Shown one piece after another: positions 25,271-34,328 of a stretch of 64,000 nt of DNA. The stretch spans positions 62,001 to 126,000 of the forward strand of contig CAVXNM010000041.1 of NCBI GenBank assembly GCA_963763115.1, read 5' to 3'. Under the pieces are notes generated by a model. It was not told where the DNA came from. It saw nothing but the letters and a program-made list of their open reading frames with translations, and did not search any database. Positions within the stretch are counted from its first letter, which is position 1. Each line of letters opens with the position of its first letter. Source of the stretch: CAVQCA01 sp963763115 (GTDB lineage Bacteria; Pseudomonadota; Gammaproteobacteria; UBA9214). The position numbers and the translations under genes were made by a program.

Positions 25271-26770
25271 ATGACACCAGAGCAGTTCCAGCTCTTAGCC
25301 GACCACGGTTATAACCGTATACCCGTTTCCCGCGAGGTGCTCGCGGACCTGGATACGCCTCTCAGTACCTATCTCAAGCTGGCCAACGGGCCCTATTCCT
25401 ATCTTCTGGAATCGGTTCATGGCGGCGAGAAGTGGGGACGTTATTCCATCATCGGCCTGCCATGTTCGACGGTGCTGCGGATCAGCGGCAATGATCTGAC
25501 CCTACTGCAGCAGGGTGAGGTGGTCGAGTCGCTGACCAGTGCGGACCCGCTCGCCTGGATAGAGGCATTCCAGGGGCGATACCGTGCGCCGGACCTGCCC
25601 GGTCTACCGCGGTTTACCGGCGGTCTGGTCGGTTATTTCGGTTATGATACCGTGCGCTATATTGAGCCGCGCCTCTCCGGTCTGGACCGAACGGACCTGA
25701 TCGGCTGTCCGGACATTCTGCTGATGGTGTCCGAGGAGCTGCTGGTGTTCGACAATCTGGCCGGCACGCTGCTCCTGATTGTCCATGTTGACCCGGCGCG
25801 GGAGGACGCATTGCGACACGGCCAGAGGCGGCTGGATGAGCTGGCGGGCAAATTATGTACGGCGGTGTTCGAATACGGCAAGGAGGTAGCTACGCCGCGC
25901 CGGGTTGTGCAGGAAGCCGATTTTATTTCCGGTTTCACTCAGGACGGCTTTGAGACGGCGGTCGATCGCATCAAGGACTACATCCTGGAAGGTGATGCCA
26001 TGCAGGTCGTGCTGTCGCAGCGCATGTCGATTCCGTACCGGGCGGCGCCGCTGGATCTGTACCGCGCACTGCGCAGTCTGAACCCTTCGCCCTACATGTT
26101 CTATCTGGATCTGGGTGATTTCCATGTCGTTGGCTCGTCACCCGAAATCCTCGTCCGCCTCGAGGACGACATGATCACGCTGCGGCCGATCGCCGGCACC
26201 CGTCCCCGCGGAAAGGATGAGGAAGACGATCTGCGTCTGGAAGCCGAACTGCTGGCTGACCCCAAGGAACTCGCAGAACACCTGATGCTGATCGACCTGG
26301 GACGTAATGACGCCGGCCGTGTGTGTGAAATCGGCAGTGTGAGGCTGACGGATAAAATGGTAATTGAGCGCTATTCCCATGTCATGCACATCGTGTCCAA
26401 TGTGACCGGCCATATCCGCCCAGGCATGAGCGCCATCGACGTTCTGAGGGCAACTTTCCCGGCCGGCACCGTCAGTGGGGCGCCCAAAATCCGCGCCATG
26501 GAAATTATCGATGAGCTGGAGCCGGTGAAGCGCGGTATCTACGCCGGCGCTGTCGGTTACCTGTCATGGTCGGGTAATATGGATACCGCCATCGCTATTC
26601 GTACCGCAGTTATCAAGGATGGCACCCTGCATATTCAGGCCGGCGCCGGGATCGTGGCGGATTCGTTGCCGACCAACGAGTGGCATGAGACGCTCAACAA
26701 GGGTCGAGCTATCTTTCGCGCGGTTGCCATGGCCTGTCATGGGCTGGAATCCGGGCGGGTACGGTCCTAG
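25271..26770 (+). CDS. trpE: Anthranilate synthase component I
   Basis: 499 residues; turns chorismate into anthranilate with ammonia from TrpG. N-terminal tryptophan-feedback part has LESVHGGEKWGRYSIIG; the catalytic C-terminal half shows SPEILVRLEDDMITLRPIAG, the LADPKELAEHLMLIDLGRND block, FPAGTVSGAPKIRAMEII and LHIQAGAGIVADS. Normal length for standalone TrpE. ATG 25271 follows AAGGT. No Trp-codon leader peptide or attenuator hairpin is visible in 25148-25270. trpG starts 171 bases later, so the two may not be tightly coupled. Confidence 0.96.
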   Translation: MTPEQFQLLADHGYNRIPVSREVLADLDTPLSTYLKLANGPYSYLLESVHGGEKWGRYSIIGLPCSTVLRISGNDLTLLQQGEVVESLTSADPLAWIEAFQGRYRAPDLPGLPRFTGGLVGYFGYDTVRYIEPRLSGLDRTDLIGCPDILLMVSEELLVFDNLAGTLLLIVHVDPAREDALRHGQRRLDELAGKLCTAVFEYGKEVATPRRVVQEADFISGFTQDGFETAVDRIKDYILEGDAMQVVLSQRMSIPYRAAPLDLYRALRSLNPSPYMFYLDLGDFHVVGSSPEILVRLEDDMITLRPIAGTRPRGKDEEDDLRLEAELLADPKELAEHLMLIDLGRNDAGRVCEIGSVRLTDKMVIERYSHVMHIVSNVTGHIRPGMSAIDVLRATFPAGTVSGAPKIRAMEIIDELEPVKRGIYAGAVGYLSWSGNMDTAIAIRTAVIKDGTLHIQAGAGIVADSLPTNEWHETLNKGRAIFRAVAMACHGLESGRVRS

Positions 26771-26941
26771 GTATTTACTTGCCGCATGTGTAATGCGGGA
26801 AACCGTCCCGGGTAGGCTTGAAGTGCGTTGCGACGGATCCTGTTCCGGTCTCCCGGCAGGAGGTCGGCGGACGCAGAAATTCAAACGCGCGGGACGGTGG
26901 GCGGTTGCTGCAGGTTTTCGCCTGGCTAGACGGGTAACACT

Positions 26942-27520
26942 ATGCTGCTGATGATCGATAATTACGATTCCTTTACCTATAACCTCGTCCAGTATCTGGG
27001 CGAGCTGGGCGCCGACGTACGCGTGTATCGCAATGACAAGATCACGCTGCAGGAAATCGAAGACCTGCATCCTGAAAAAATCGTTATCTCCCCTGGCCCG
27101 TGTACGCCGAACGAGGCAGGCGTCTCCGTCGAGACCATCAGGCAATTCGCCGGCCGCATCCCCATACTCGGGGTGTGTCTGGGACATCAAGGTATCGGTC
27201 AGGCTTTTGGGGGGCGGATTGTCCATGCACGCAAAATCATGCATGGCAAAACATCCTGGATTCACCATGGCGGCGTCGGGGTGTTTCTGGGCTTGCCGAA
27301 TCCCTTCGAAGCGACCCGCTACCACTCGCTGGTGATCGAAGCCGATACCCTGCCGGCCTGTCTGGAAGTTACCGCCTGGACGACCGATGACCGCAGCGGT
27401 GTCGATGAAATCATGGGTGTTCGTCACAAGGAGCTGGCGGTTGAAGGTGTACAGTTCCATCCGGAATCCATATTGACTGGCTGCGGCCACGACCTGCTGC
27501 GCAATTTCCTGGAACACTAG
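26942..27520 (+). CDS. trpG: Anthranilate synthase component II (glutamine amidotransferase)
   Basis: 192 residues, class I amidotransferase supplying ammonia to TrpE; may also serve PabB. The nucleophile is in ILGVCLGHQGIGQAFGG, and the His-Glu pair in EGVQFHPESILT. N-terminal MLLMIDNYDSFTYNLVQYLG is diagnostic. Spacing of 21 bases to trpD indicates an operon trpGDC, as in Pseudomonas. Full length. Confidence 0.96.
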   Translation: MLLMIDNYDSFTYNLVQYLGELGADVRVYRNDKITLQEIEDLHPEKIVISPGPCTPNEAGVSVETIRQFAGRIPILGVCLGHQGIGQAFGGRIVHARKIMHGKTSWIHHGGVGVFLGLPNPFEATRYHSLVIEADTLPACLEVTAWTTDDRSGVDEIMGVRHKELAVEGVQFHPESILTGCGHDLLRNFLEH

Positions 27521-27541
27521 AGGATTCGGAGTGAGAATCTG

Positions 27542-28558
27542 ATGGACATGCAGTCAGCCATTCGTGCCGTTACCGGGCATGTTAATCTCGACGAGGATGA
27601 GATGCGGACGGTGATGCGCCTCATTATGACCGGCCAGGCGACGCCGGCGCAGGTCGGTGGTTTCCTGGTCGGACTGCGTATGAAGGGTGAGACGGTCGAC
27701 GAGATCGCAGCTGCCGCCAGCGTCATGCGGGAACTCGCAACCCATGTCGAGGTGGCCGGACCGCACCTTGTCGATACCTGCGGAACCGGCGGCGATGGCG
27801 CCAGCACCTTCAATATCTCCACCGCCAGCGCGCTGGTGACCGCAGCGGCGGGTGGCCGTGTAGCCAAGCATGGCAATCGTTCCGTATCCAGCAAGTCCGG
27901 CAGCGCCGATGTGCTTGAGGCGGCTGGTGTTCGGCTGGATCTGACGCCATCACAGGTGGCTGCCTGTATCGATCGTGTGGGGGTGGGATTTCTGTTCGCG
28001 CCCCGGCATCACGGCGCTATGAAACACGCCATCGGGCCGCGACGGGAGATGGGAATACGCACGGTGTTCAACCTGCTGGGACCATTGACCAATCCGGCAG
28101 GCGCACCCAACCAGGTGCTCGGCGTTTTCAGCAGTCGGTGGCTCGAACCGCTGGCGCAGGTACTCAAGCAACTGGGAAGCGAGCATGTCCTTGTTGTGCA
28201 TGCCGAGGATGGCCTTGATGAAATCAGCATCGGTGCACCCACCCGGGTGGCGGAGCTGAAAAACGGCAGGATTTCGATATACACCATCGCGCCGGAAGAT
28301 TTTGGTGTGCAACGCGCCTCACTGTCCAGGCTGGCGGTCGAAAATGCCACCCAGAGCCTGGCCACGATCCGGTGCGTTCTGGCGAACGAGCCTGGACCGG
28401 CGCGTGATATCGTGATGCTCAATGCTGGTGCGGCTATCTATGCGTCCGACCTGGTGAAATCTCTGATGGATGGCGTGGCCCGGGCGGGCGAGGTGTTGGG
28501 TAACGGCAAGGCAGGACAGACCCTGGATGAATTGATCCGGGTTTCGAATTCCGTCTGA
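27542..28558 (+). CDS. trpD: Anthranilate phosphoribosyltransferase
   Basis: 338 residues; joins anthranilate to PRPP. Signatures: the PRPP and magnesium site DTCGTGGDGASTFNIST, KHGNRSVSSKSGSADVLEAAG, and FLFAPRHHGAMKHAIGPRRE. Standard length of the monofunctional enzyme. Lies between trpG and trpC, 7 bases before trpC, so translational coupling with trpC is likely. Confidence 0.97.
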   Translation: MDMQSAIRAVTGHVNLDEDEMRTVMRLIMTGQATPAQVGGFLVGLRMKGETVDEIAAAASVMRELATHVEVAGPHLVDTCGTGGDGASTFNISTASALVTAAAGGRVAKHGNRSVSSKSGSADVLEAAGVRLDLTPSQVAACIDRVGVGFLFAPRHHGAMKHAIGPRREMGIRTVFNLLGPLTNPAGAPNQVLGVFSSRWLEPLAQVLKQLGSEHVLVVHAEDGLDEISIGAPTRVAELKNGRISIYTIAPEDFGVQRASLSRLAVENATQSLATIRCVLANEPGPARDIVMLNAGAAIYASDLVKSLMDGVARAGEVLGNGKAGQTLDELIRVSNSV

Positions 28559-28565
28559 GAGAGGT

Positions 28566-29369
28566 ATGGCAGAGACCCCCGATATTCTGAAAAGGATTCT
28601 CGCCCGCAAGATCGAAGAGATCGACGAGCGGAACCGCGCGGTAGATCTGCGCGAGCTGAGCCGGCGTGTCGAGGATGCTGATTCGCCGAGGGGCTTCCTT
28701 GCGGGCCTGTACCGCAAGATCGATGCGGGGCTTCCCGCCGTTATCGCCGAGGTGAAGAAGGCCTCCCCCAGTCGTGGGGTCCTGCGCGAGGATTTCGACC
28801 CGGCACTGATCGCCCCCAGTTACGAACGTGGGGGCGCCGCCTGCCTTTCCGTGCTAACCGATGTTGATTTCTTCAAGGGCGCCGACAGCTATCTGCAACA
28901 GGCGCGGGCGTCCTGTTCGCTCCCGGTGCTGCGCAAGGACTTCATCATCGATCCGTACCAGATCTATGAAGCCCGGGTTCTGGGTGCGGACTGCGTCTTG
29001 CTGATCGTTGCGGCGCTTGGCGATGTCATGTTGCGAGAGCTGTTGCAACTGACCACCCATCTGGGCATGGACGCAATGGTCGAAGTGCATGACAGGGAGG
29101 AGCTTGATCGGGCGCTGCTCATGCCAGCGACGCTGATCGGTATCAATAACCGCGATCTGCGCTCCTTCGAGACCAGTCTGGAAGTTACCCTGGGGCTGCT
29201 CGAACTGATCCCGGATGATCGTCTGGTGGTTACCGAAAGCGGAATACATACCCGTGCTGACGTGGGATTGATGCGATCACGGGGGGTAAACGCCTTCCTG
29301 GTCGGTGAGGCATTTATGAGGACGCCAGAGCCGGGCGACAAGCTGATGGAGTTGTTCAGCTGCTTGTGA
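28566..29369 (+). CDS. trpC: Indole-3-glycerol phosphate synthase
   Basis: 267 residues, monofunctional TrpC. TIM barrel with the catalytic Lys in AVIAEVKKASPSRGVL, DPALIAPSYERGGAACLSVLTD, LPVLRKDFIIDPYQI, GINNRDLRSFE and VTESGIHTRADV. Makes indoleglycerol phosphate from CdRP. No TrpF fusion. Ends 11 bases from the convergent crp-type gene without a visible terminator. Confidence 0.97.
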   Translation: MAETPDILKRILARKIEEIDERNRAVDLRELSRRVEDADSPRGFLAGLYRKIDAGLPAVIAEVKKASPSRGVLREDFDPALIAPSYERGGAACLSVLTDVDFFKGADSYLQQARASCSLPVLRKDFIIDPYQIYEARVLGADCVLLIVAALGDVMLRELLQLTTHLGMDAMVEVHDREELDRALLMPATLIGINNRDLRSFETSLEVTLGLLELIPDDRLVVTESGIHTRADVGLMRSRGVNAFLVGEAFMRTPEPGDKLMELFSCL

Positions 29370-29380
29370 ATCTTCGGAAC

Positions 29381-30046
29381 CTAGCGCGTTCCGAACACCA
29401 CGATGGTCTTTCCCTTGACGCTGATGTGGCCCTGTTCAGCCAGCGATTTCAATACCCGGCCGGCCATCTCGCGCGAACAGCCGACGATGCGGCCGATTTC
29501 CTGGCGGGTGACCCGGATCTGCATACCGTCCGGATGTGTCATGGCGTCCGGTTCCTTGCAGAGTTCGAGCAGTGTGTGCGCAACCCGTCCGGTGACATCA
29601 AGGAAGGCAAGGTTGCTGACCATGCGGCTGGTTTTTCGCAGACGTGTAGCAAGCTGCGCCGTCAGTTCCAGCAGAATATCCGGGTCTTCCTTTGCCAACG
29701 CCCGAAAACGGGGATAGCTGATCTCGGCGACCTCGGTATCGCTGCGCGTGCGAACCCAGGCGCTGCGATTGGGGCGTTCTCCAAACAAACCCATTTCACC
29801 AAAGAAGCCTCCCGAGTTGATATAGGCCAGCACGATTTCATGGCCTTCCTCGTCCTCGATCAGGACGGTGACCGAGCCCTTGATGATGTAATACAGCACA
29901 TCCGGCGAGTCTCCCGCATAAATGATGACGCTTTTGGGCGGATACTTGCGGCGGTGACAATGTTCCAGAAACCGCTGGACGCAGGAATTCGGGCCCGCCG
30001 GGATGCGTGGCATTTCCAGATCGACAGTGTGTGGGATTCCGTGCAT
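29381..30046 (-). CDS. crp: Vfr/CRP-type cAMP-responsive transcription regulator
   Basis: 221 residues. The effector domain (about 20-140) has FFGEMGLFGERPNRSAWVR, the phosphate-binding cassette with Arg and Ser that contact cAMP in CRP; the C-terminal helix-turn-helix is RVTRQEIGRIVGCSREMAGRVLK, with R-E-x-x-x-R typical of the CRP core TGTGA specificity. In P. aeruginosa vfr occupies the same place after trpC. No Fe-S cysteine cluster at the N-terminus, so not FNR. Start ATG 30046. Confidence 0.93.
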   Translation of the reverse strand: MHGIPHTVDLEMPRIPAGPNSCVQRFLEHCHRRKYPPKSVIIYAGDSPDVLYYIIKGSVTVLIEDEEGHEIVLAYINSGGFFGEMGLFGERPNRSAWVRTRSDTEVAEISYPRFRALAKEDPDILLELTAQLATRLRKTSRMVSNLAFLDVTGRVAHTLLELCKEPDAMTHPDGMQIRVTRQEIGRIVGCSREMAGRVLKSLAEQGHISVKGKTIVVFGTR

Positions 30047-30145
30047 ACACCCTTATCGGTTAATATGCCGGATTCTTGAGTGCCGTGGTTAACCCGTGGT
30101 CGCTGTTCTGGCCGGCCGCGAAATTTCTGGAATTTACGGAACTGC

Positions 30146-30586
30146 ATGAAAGCAAGGATAAAATGGGTCGAAGGAGCAATGTTCGTCGGGGAGTCCGATA
30201 GTGGCCACACCGTGGTCATGGACGGTCCTCCGGAGAGTGGTGGCAGAAATCTTGGGATTCGCCCCATGGAAATGCTCCTGCTCGGGATGGGCGGTTGTAC
30301 GGCGTTTGATGTGGTGTACATTCTGGGCAAAGCCCGTCAACCGGTGATGGATTGCGTCGTGCAACTGGAGGCCGAACGGGCCGAGAGTCCACCCAAAGTG
30401 TTCACGCGGATTCACGTGCATTTTGTCGTCAGCGGAGATGGTTTGTCGGAGAAGCAGGTGGCCCGGGCTGTGCAGCTTTCCGCGGAAAGATACTGTTCAG
30501 CCTCGATTATGCTCGGCAAGGCAGCGCAGATCACGCATGACTACGATATCGTTGCTTCCGGCAAGGAAGGTGCTGATTCCTCATGA
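30146..30586 (+). CDS. OsmC-family peroxiredoxin-like protein (YhfA type)
   Basis: 146 residues from ATG 30146. The two redox cysteines of the family are seen in LGMGGCTAFDVVYIL and SAERYCSASIML. OsmC proteins reduce organic hydroperoxides, but YhfA-type members next to crp have no firmly assigned substrate. Synteny crp-osmC-speD equals PA0652-PA0654 of P. aeruginosa (from memory). Divergent from crp; about 100 bases between the start codons hold both promoters. Confidence 0.88.
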   Translation: MKARIKWVEGAMFVGESDSGHTVVMDGPPESGGRNLGIRPMEMLLLGMGGCTAFDVVYILGKARQPVMDCVVQLEAERAESPPKVFTRIHVHFVVSGDGLSEKQVARAVQLSAERYCSASIMLGKAAQITHDYDIVASGKEGADSS

Positions 30587-30715
30587 TCCAGACCGCGAAC
30601 AAGGCGGGTATGGATCGAACGGCATACAGGACCGCAATACGGCAGCGACAAGAGTGCGGATTGCCAGTCTCTCGCCCGTTGCGTCCCCATGTTCTCATGT
30701 CTGGAGGTTGATAGA

Positions 30716-31522
30716 ATGCGTAAACTCAAGCTGCACGGGTTTAACAACCTCACCAAGACCTTGAGTTTCAATATTTACGATATCTGTTACGCGGATCTCC
30801 CGGCCCACCGCAGAAAATATATCGAGTATATCGACGAGGCCTACAACGCCAAGCGTCTGACCCAGATCCTGACTGATGTCGCCGACATTATCGGCGCCAC
30901 CATCCTCAATACCGCGCGACAGGACTATGATCCACAGGGTGCCAGCGTAACCATGCTGATCTCGGAAGAACCTCTGACATCCGGGCATCTGTCGAATACG
31001 GAGGCGCCTGGTCCATTGCCGGATACAGTGGTAGCGCACCTGGACAAAAGTCATATTACGGTTCATACCTATCCTGAAAGCCACCCGGATAATGGCATCA
31101 GCACCTTTCGTGCCGATATCGATGTATCCACCTGCGGTCGCATCTCGCCGTTGAAAGCCCTGAACTACCTGATACACAGTTTCGAGTCGGATATCGTCAT
31201 CATGGATTACCGGGTTCGCGGGTTTACCCGGGATATCAGCGGCAAGAAGCACTTCATCGATCACAAGATAAATTCCATCCAGAATTACCTTTCGCTGGAT
31301 ACCGTAGACCGCTATCAGATGATCGATGTCAATGTCTACCAGGAGAATATCTTTCACACGAAGATGATGCTGAAAGATCTGAAACTGGATGATTATCTGC
31401 TTGGTGTCAGCAAGGACGAACTTACACTTGACCAGCAGCACAAGATACACAAGCAGGTCAGGCGTGAAATGCTGGAAATGTTTTACGGTCGTAACCTGAA
31501 GCGTGGCTTGCGCGTTAAATAA
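30716..31522 (+). CDS. speD: S-adenosylmethionine decarboxylase proenzyme
   Basis: 268 residues of the E. coli type; gives decarboxylated SAM for spermidine synthesis. The self-cleavage site is K111-S112 in HLDKSHITVHTYPES, where Ser becomes the pyruvoyl group, the same numbering as E. coli. Further blocks: IDVSTCGRISPLKALNYLIH and VRGFTRDISGKKHFIDHKI. ATG 30716 follows GGAGGTT with good spacing; an ATG at 30689 is an alternative but lies before the ribosome-binding site. Neighbour of coq7, as in Pseudomonas. Confidence 0.96.
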   Translation: MRKLKLHGFNNLTKTLSFNIYDICYADLPAHRRKYIEYIDEAYNAKRLTQILTDVADIIGATILNTARQDYDPQGASVTMLISEEPLTSGHLSNTEAPGPLPDTVVAHLDKSHITVHTYPESHPDNGISTFRADIDVSTCGRISPLKALNYLIHSFESDIVIMDYRVRGFTRDISGKKHFIDHKINSIQNYLSLDTVDRYQMIDVNVYQENIFHTKMMLKDLKLDDYLLGVSKDELTLDQQHKIHKQVRREMLEMFYGRNLKRGLRVK

Positions 31523-31617
31523 ACGGCCTGGATCCACGTTCCGTCGGGTATGGAATGACCAGACGGCGCCTGCCCGCCCTGCTGCGCAACCGCAGCCGTT
31601 TCAGGTGACCCGGATGA

Positions 31618-32262
31618 TCAGATACGATAAGCCATAAATGTCATGACCCGGGACATCAGTGACATGATCTTCTTTGCCGGGTCGGGTAACGTTGCGCCTC
31701 CCGAATGCAATGCGCTTGCCTTGTGTCTGGCCTCGTCTTCCTTCATTTGTTCGAGTATGGCGCTGGATTTTCTGTCGGTCCCTGGAAGGCGCTCCAGATG
31801 TGACTGGAGATGATTGACGACCTGGTGCTCGGTTTCCGCCAGGAATCCCAGGCTCCATTTATCACCCAGCAGACCGGTTGCCGCCCCGATAAGGAATGAG
31901 CCCGTATACCAGAGGGGATTGAGAAGGCTGGTATGTCCGCCGAGCTCATCGAGGCGCTGGCGGCACCACAGCAAATGATCATTTTCCTCCGTGGCCGCCT
32001 GCTGCATCTGATCACGCACTTCGTTGCGTCGTGCGGTCATCGACTGCCCCTGATACAGGGCCTGGGCGCAAACCTCGCCGGCATGGTTCACTCTCATCAG
32101 ACAGGTGCTCTCGGCTTTTTCGATCGCGGTTAGTTCCTCTCCCGTTGCCGATTGCCCCGGATTGGCGCGACCAGAACCTAAAGGCTGACCGAGCATGGTC
32201 CTGACAGCCTGATCAAACTGTTCGATGCACCGGTCGAAAAATGTCAAATAACGCTGTGTCAC
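31618..32262 (-). CDS. coq7: Demethoxyubiquinone hydroxylase
   Basis: 214 residues from a GTG at 32262. Di-iron monooxygenase that hydroxylates 5-demethoxyubiquinol in ubiquinone synthesis. The metal ligands appear as E in STCLMRVNHAGEVCAQ, E-x-x-H in TEENDHLLW, E in GFLAETEHQVVNH and E-x-x-x-H in KEDEARHKA. The open frame continues to 32613, but that extension runs over the ferredoxin gene on the other strand and does not resemble Coq7, whose N-terminus is normally RYLTFFDR-like as here. Supports aerobic respiration, with ubiH and ubiI in the same window. Confidence 0.93.
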   Translation of the reverse strand: MTQRYLTFFDRCIEQFDQAVRTMLGQPLGSGRANPGQSATGEELTAIEKAESTCLMRVNHAGEVCAQALYQGQSMTARRNEVRDQMQQAATEENDHLLWCRQRLDELGGHTSLLNPLWYTGSFLIGAATGLLGDKWSLGFLAETEHQVVNHLQSHLERLPGTDRKSSAILEQMKEDEARHKASALHSGGATLPDPAKKIMSLMSRVMTFMAYRI

Positions 32263-32343
32263 AAAGACAAGATAACATGATCGGGAGGGTGCTTCCCAGT
32301 CAGCGGTTTTTACCCCGCCGGTGTTCTCAGGTATTGTTTCTCC

Positions 32344-32652
32344 ATGTCCTACTATCGCTATCACGTGTTTTTCTGCACCAATCTTCGTGAAGACGGCAGC
32401 GCCTGCTGTCAACGTTACGATGCGCTTGCCATGCGCGACTATGCCAAACAGCGCAGCAAGGATCTGGGTATGGCAGGCCCAGGGGGAACCCGTATCAATA
32501 CCGCCGGGTGCCTCGACCGCTGTGAAGAAGGGCCGGTAATGGTTGTTTATCCTGAAGGGGTCTGGTATTCCTATGTCGATCAGGAAGACGTGGATGAAAT
32601 CATCGAAGAGCATTTACTGCACGGCAGGATCGTCGATCGGCTGAGGATCTAG
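32344..32652 (+). CDS. Thioredoxin-like [2Fe-2S] ferredoxin
   Basis: 102 residues. Four conserved cysteines bind a 2Fe-2S cluster: HVFFCTNLREDGSACCQRY gives the C-x(10-11)-C pair and RINTAGCLDRCEEGPVM the C-x3-C pair. This family shares the thioredoxin fold and the N-terminal YRYHVFFCTN is diagnostic. Divergently transcribed from coq7, 81 bases between starts, so possibly co-regulated, perhaps as an electron donor; that partnership is inference. Confidence 0.9.
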   Translation: MSYYRYHVFFCTNLREDGSACCQRYDALAMRDYAKQRSKDLGMAGPGGTRINTAGCLDRCEEGPVMVVYPEGVWYSYVDQEDVDEIIEEHLLHGRIVDRLRI

Positions 32653-32967
32653 CCAGTATTCATCCATAAATGCCGTTTTCACCGCAAAGGTTGCTAAAAA
32701 AATTACTAACAGAATTTCAATCAAATGGCTTTGCGTTCTTTCGGCAACTGCTCCCTGCATCGCCCAAGCCTAAGGCCCCGACTCCTGTGCTCTACCACCT
32801 GCAGTCTCCCTGCAATCGTGCGCTTTGTGGGGAGTTTATCTTTATTGATGGACCTGGCTGGTAGGTTGAGCGGTCTGTGTCTGGTTTGGATGGTGTTACA
32901 TAAATGCATTACAAATCAGTTGATTGGTTGAATTCGCCTAAAAGGAAAAGTGTTTATCGCCTTGCGC

Positions 32968-32996
32968 TTGACATTAAGAGAAGTATATTAGAGAAT
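32968..32996 (+). promoter_or_regulatory. Predicted sigma-70 promoter of a small RNA
   Basis: TTGACA (32968-32973), 17 bases, GAGAAT (32991-32996). A perfect -35 with a 4/6 -10. Transcription would begin at about 33003 and reach the terminator at 33074-33105. Confidence 0.5.
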
Positions 32997-33002
32997 ACTA
33001 AC

Positions 33003-33105
33003 ACGCTGATTGGCTTGCCCCCCTATCTTTTAGCCAGTCAGTGCTCCTCCACCTCCCCCAAGGAGGTCTTTTGAGCGCGGTTACCTAAACCGCGCTTTTT
33101 TTTTG
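33003..33105 (+). ncRNA. Candidate small RNA with C-rich, anti-Shine-Dalgarno-like loops
   Basis: About 100 bases between a predicted promoter and a strong intrinsic terminator, with no start codon or open frame of note. Three hairpins can be drawn: a 10-bp stem CTGATTGGCT / AGCCAGTCAG (33006-33015 with 33032-33041) whose loop contains six consecutive C; a 6-bp stem ACCTCC / GGAGGT (33051-33056 with 33062-33067) with loop CCCAA; and the terminator. CTCCTCCACCTCCCCC between them is complementary to ribosome-binding sites. The layout recalls C-rich-loop regulators such as Xanthomonas sX13, without detectable sequence identity that I can claim. rplM lies 330 bases downstream but is separated by the terminator. 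Confidence 0.6.
33074..33105 (+). terminator. Strong intrinsic terminator
   Basis: Stem AGCGCGGTT / AACCGCGCT (33074-33082 with 33088-33096), five-base loop, then nine T. Confidence 0.9.
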
Positions 33106-33340
33106 CCTACAGGGACGTAGGTACGTCGCGGAGCGCAGGGAGAAGGTGAGACGCGTACGGTCGAGAGACTGGCCTGGGCCATGCGCGGGAGCGACGGGCC
33201 AGGGAAGAGGGTACAGTCGTTCTCGCACGTCGCATGTTCCGCGACACTTCAGAGCATCCTGTCCATCATCGCGCTGCGCCGGGACGATGCACAGGGTAGT
33301 GACGTGCCGCGAAAGGCGGCGGCGACCGCGAGCGATGAGT
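33105..33340 (+). repeat. Dispersed repeat type 2, copy 1
   Basis: Begins GCCTACAGGGACGTAGGTAC directly after the terminator T-run. Blocks shared with 36033-36150: the opening GGGACG-AGGTA-GTCG-GGAGCGCAGGGA; GCGCGGGA-CGACGGG-CAGGGA; and GGGACGATGCACAGGG followed by GTGCCGCG-AAGGCGG (33281-33317). In this copy the blocks are in a different order and more widely spaced, as if two elements were nested or rearranged. No reading frame. Confidence 0.7.
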
Positions 33341-33432
33341 CCTGCTGCCGGCTGATTCTGTGGTGCTTGTAAGTTGCAGTCGACTTTTGTAACATCCCCG
33401 CTCTTTGATTGGGCAGGTCTGGAGTTATCCTG

Positions 33433-33861
33433 ATGAGGACATTTTCCGCAAAACCGCATGAGGTCAATCGCGACTGGTATGTCGTCGATGCAGACGGCAA
33501 GACACTCGGGCGCCTCGCGACCGAGATCGCCCGCCGTCTCCGCGGCAAGCACAAGCCTGAATTCACGCCGCATGTCGACACCGGGGACTATATAATTGTT
33601 GTTAATGCCGACAAGGTACAGGTTACCGGCCGCAAGGCATCCGACAAAATGTATCATCACCACACCGGTTATATTGGCAACCTGAAATCGATCAGCTTCG
33701 AGAAGCTGCAGGCCAGGGCGCCGGGACGGGTGATCGAAATCGCCGTGAAGGGCATGCTGCCGAAGAACTCACTGGGACGTGCCATGTTTCGAAAGCTCAA
33801 GGTCTACTCTGGTCCAGAGCACCAGCACGCCGCCCAGCAGCCAAAGACACTTGAAATCTAA
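33433..33861 (+). CDS. rplM: 50S ribosomal protein L13
   Basis: 142 residues, the exact usual length. Signatures: KPHEVNRDWYVVDADGKTLG, LATEIARRLRGKHKPEFTPH, GDYIIVVNADKVQVTGRK and GMLPKNSLGRAMFRKLKVY. An early-assembling large-subunit protein. ATG 33433 is where homology begins; the upstream ATG at 33409 lacks support. Paired with rpsI 56 bases later, the universal rplM-rpsI operon. Confidence 0.98.
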   Translation: MRTFSAKPHEVNRDWYVVDADGKTLGRLATEIARRLRGKHKPEFTPHVDTGDYIIVVNADKVQVTGRKASDKMYHHHTGYIGNLKSISFEKLQARAPGRVIEIAVKGMLPKNSLGRAMFRKLKVYSGPEHQHAAQQPKTLEI

Positions 33862-33917
33862 CGACATCACGATAATGCCGATTGGCTGAAGGGCCAATGG
33901 CTACAGGAATCCCGGAA

Positions 33918-34307
33918 ATGAGTGAAACCTATTACAGCACCGGACGCCGCAAGACGTCGACAGCACGCGTATTTCTGCGCAGTGGCGCCGGCAATATCAC
34001 CGTGAACAGCCGTCCGCTGGATGAATATTTCGGTCGTGAAACGGCTCGCATGATTGTGCGTCAACCCCTGCAGAAGGCCAATATGGAAACAGGGCTGGAC
34101 ATAACCGCCACCGTCAAGGGCGGCGGTACCAGCGGGCAGGCAGGCGCCATTCGTCACGGGATTACCCGTGCACTGATCGAATACGATAGCGAATTGCGTT
34201 CGCCACTGCGCCGCGCCGGATTCGTGACCCGCGACGCCAGGCAGGTGGAGCGCAAGAAAATTGGTCTGCACAAGGCCCGTCGCGCGCCGCAATTCTCCAA
34301 GCGTTAA
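33918..34307 (+). CDS. rpsI: 30S ribosomal protein S9
   Basis: 130 residues from ATG 33918. Small-subunit protein whose C-terminal tail reaches the P-site tRNA: the tail here is KARRAPQFSKR, with the terminal Lys-Arg conserved. Other blocks: YYSTGRRKTSTARVFLR, GGGTSGQAGAIRHGITRALI and RDARQVERKKIGLHKARR. In-frame ATG codons upstream (33882, 33900) are not needed for the standard length. Confidence 0.98.
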   Translation: MSETYYSTGRRKTSTARVFLRSGAGNITVNSRPLDEYFGRETARMIVRQPLQKANMETGLDITATVKGGGTSGQAGAIRHGITRALIEYDSELRSPLRRAGFVTRDARQVERKKIGLHKARRAPQFSKR

Positions 34308-34328
34308 GATCTTCTCTTCCCTTGCTTC

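Noticed and set aside
32263..32613. N-terminal extension of Coq7 to an ATG at 32613
   Set aside because: It would run through the ferredoxin gene on the other strand and has no resemblance to Coq7; GTG 32262 gives the normal N-terminus.
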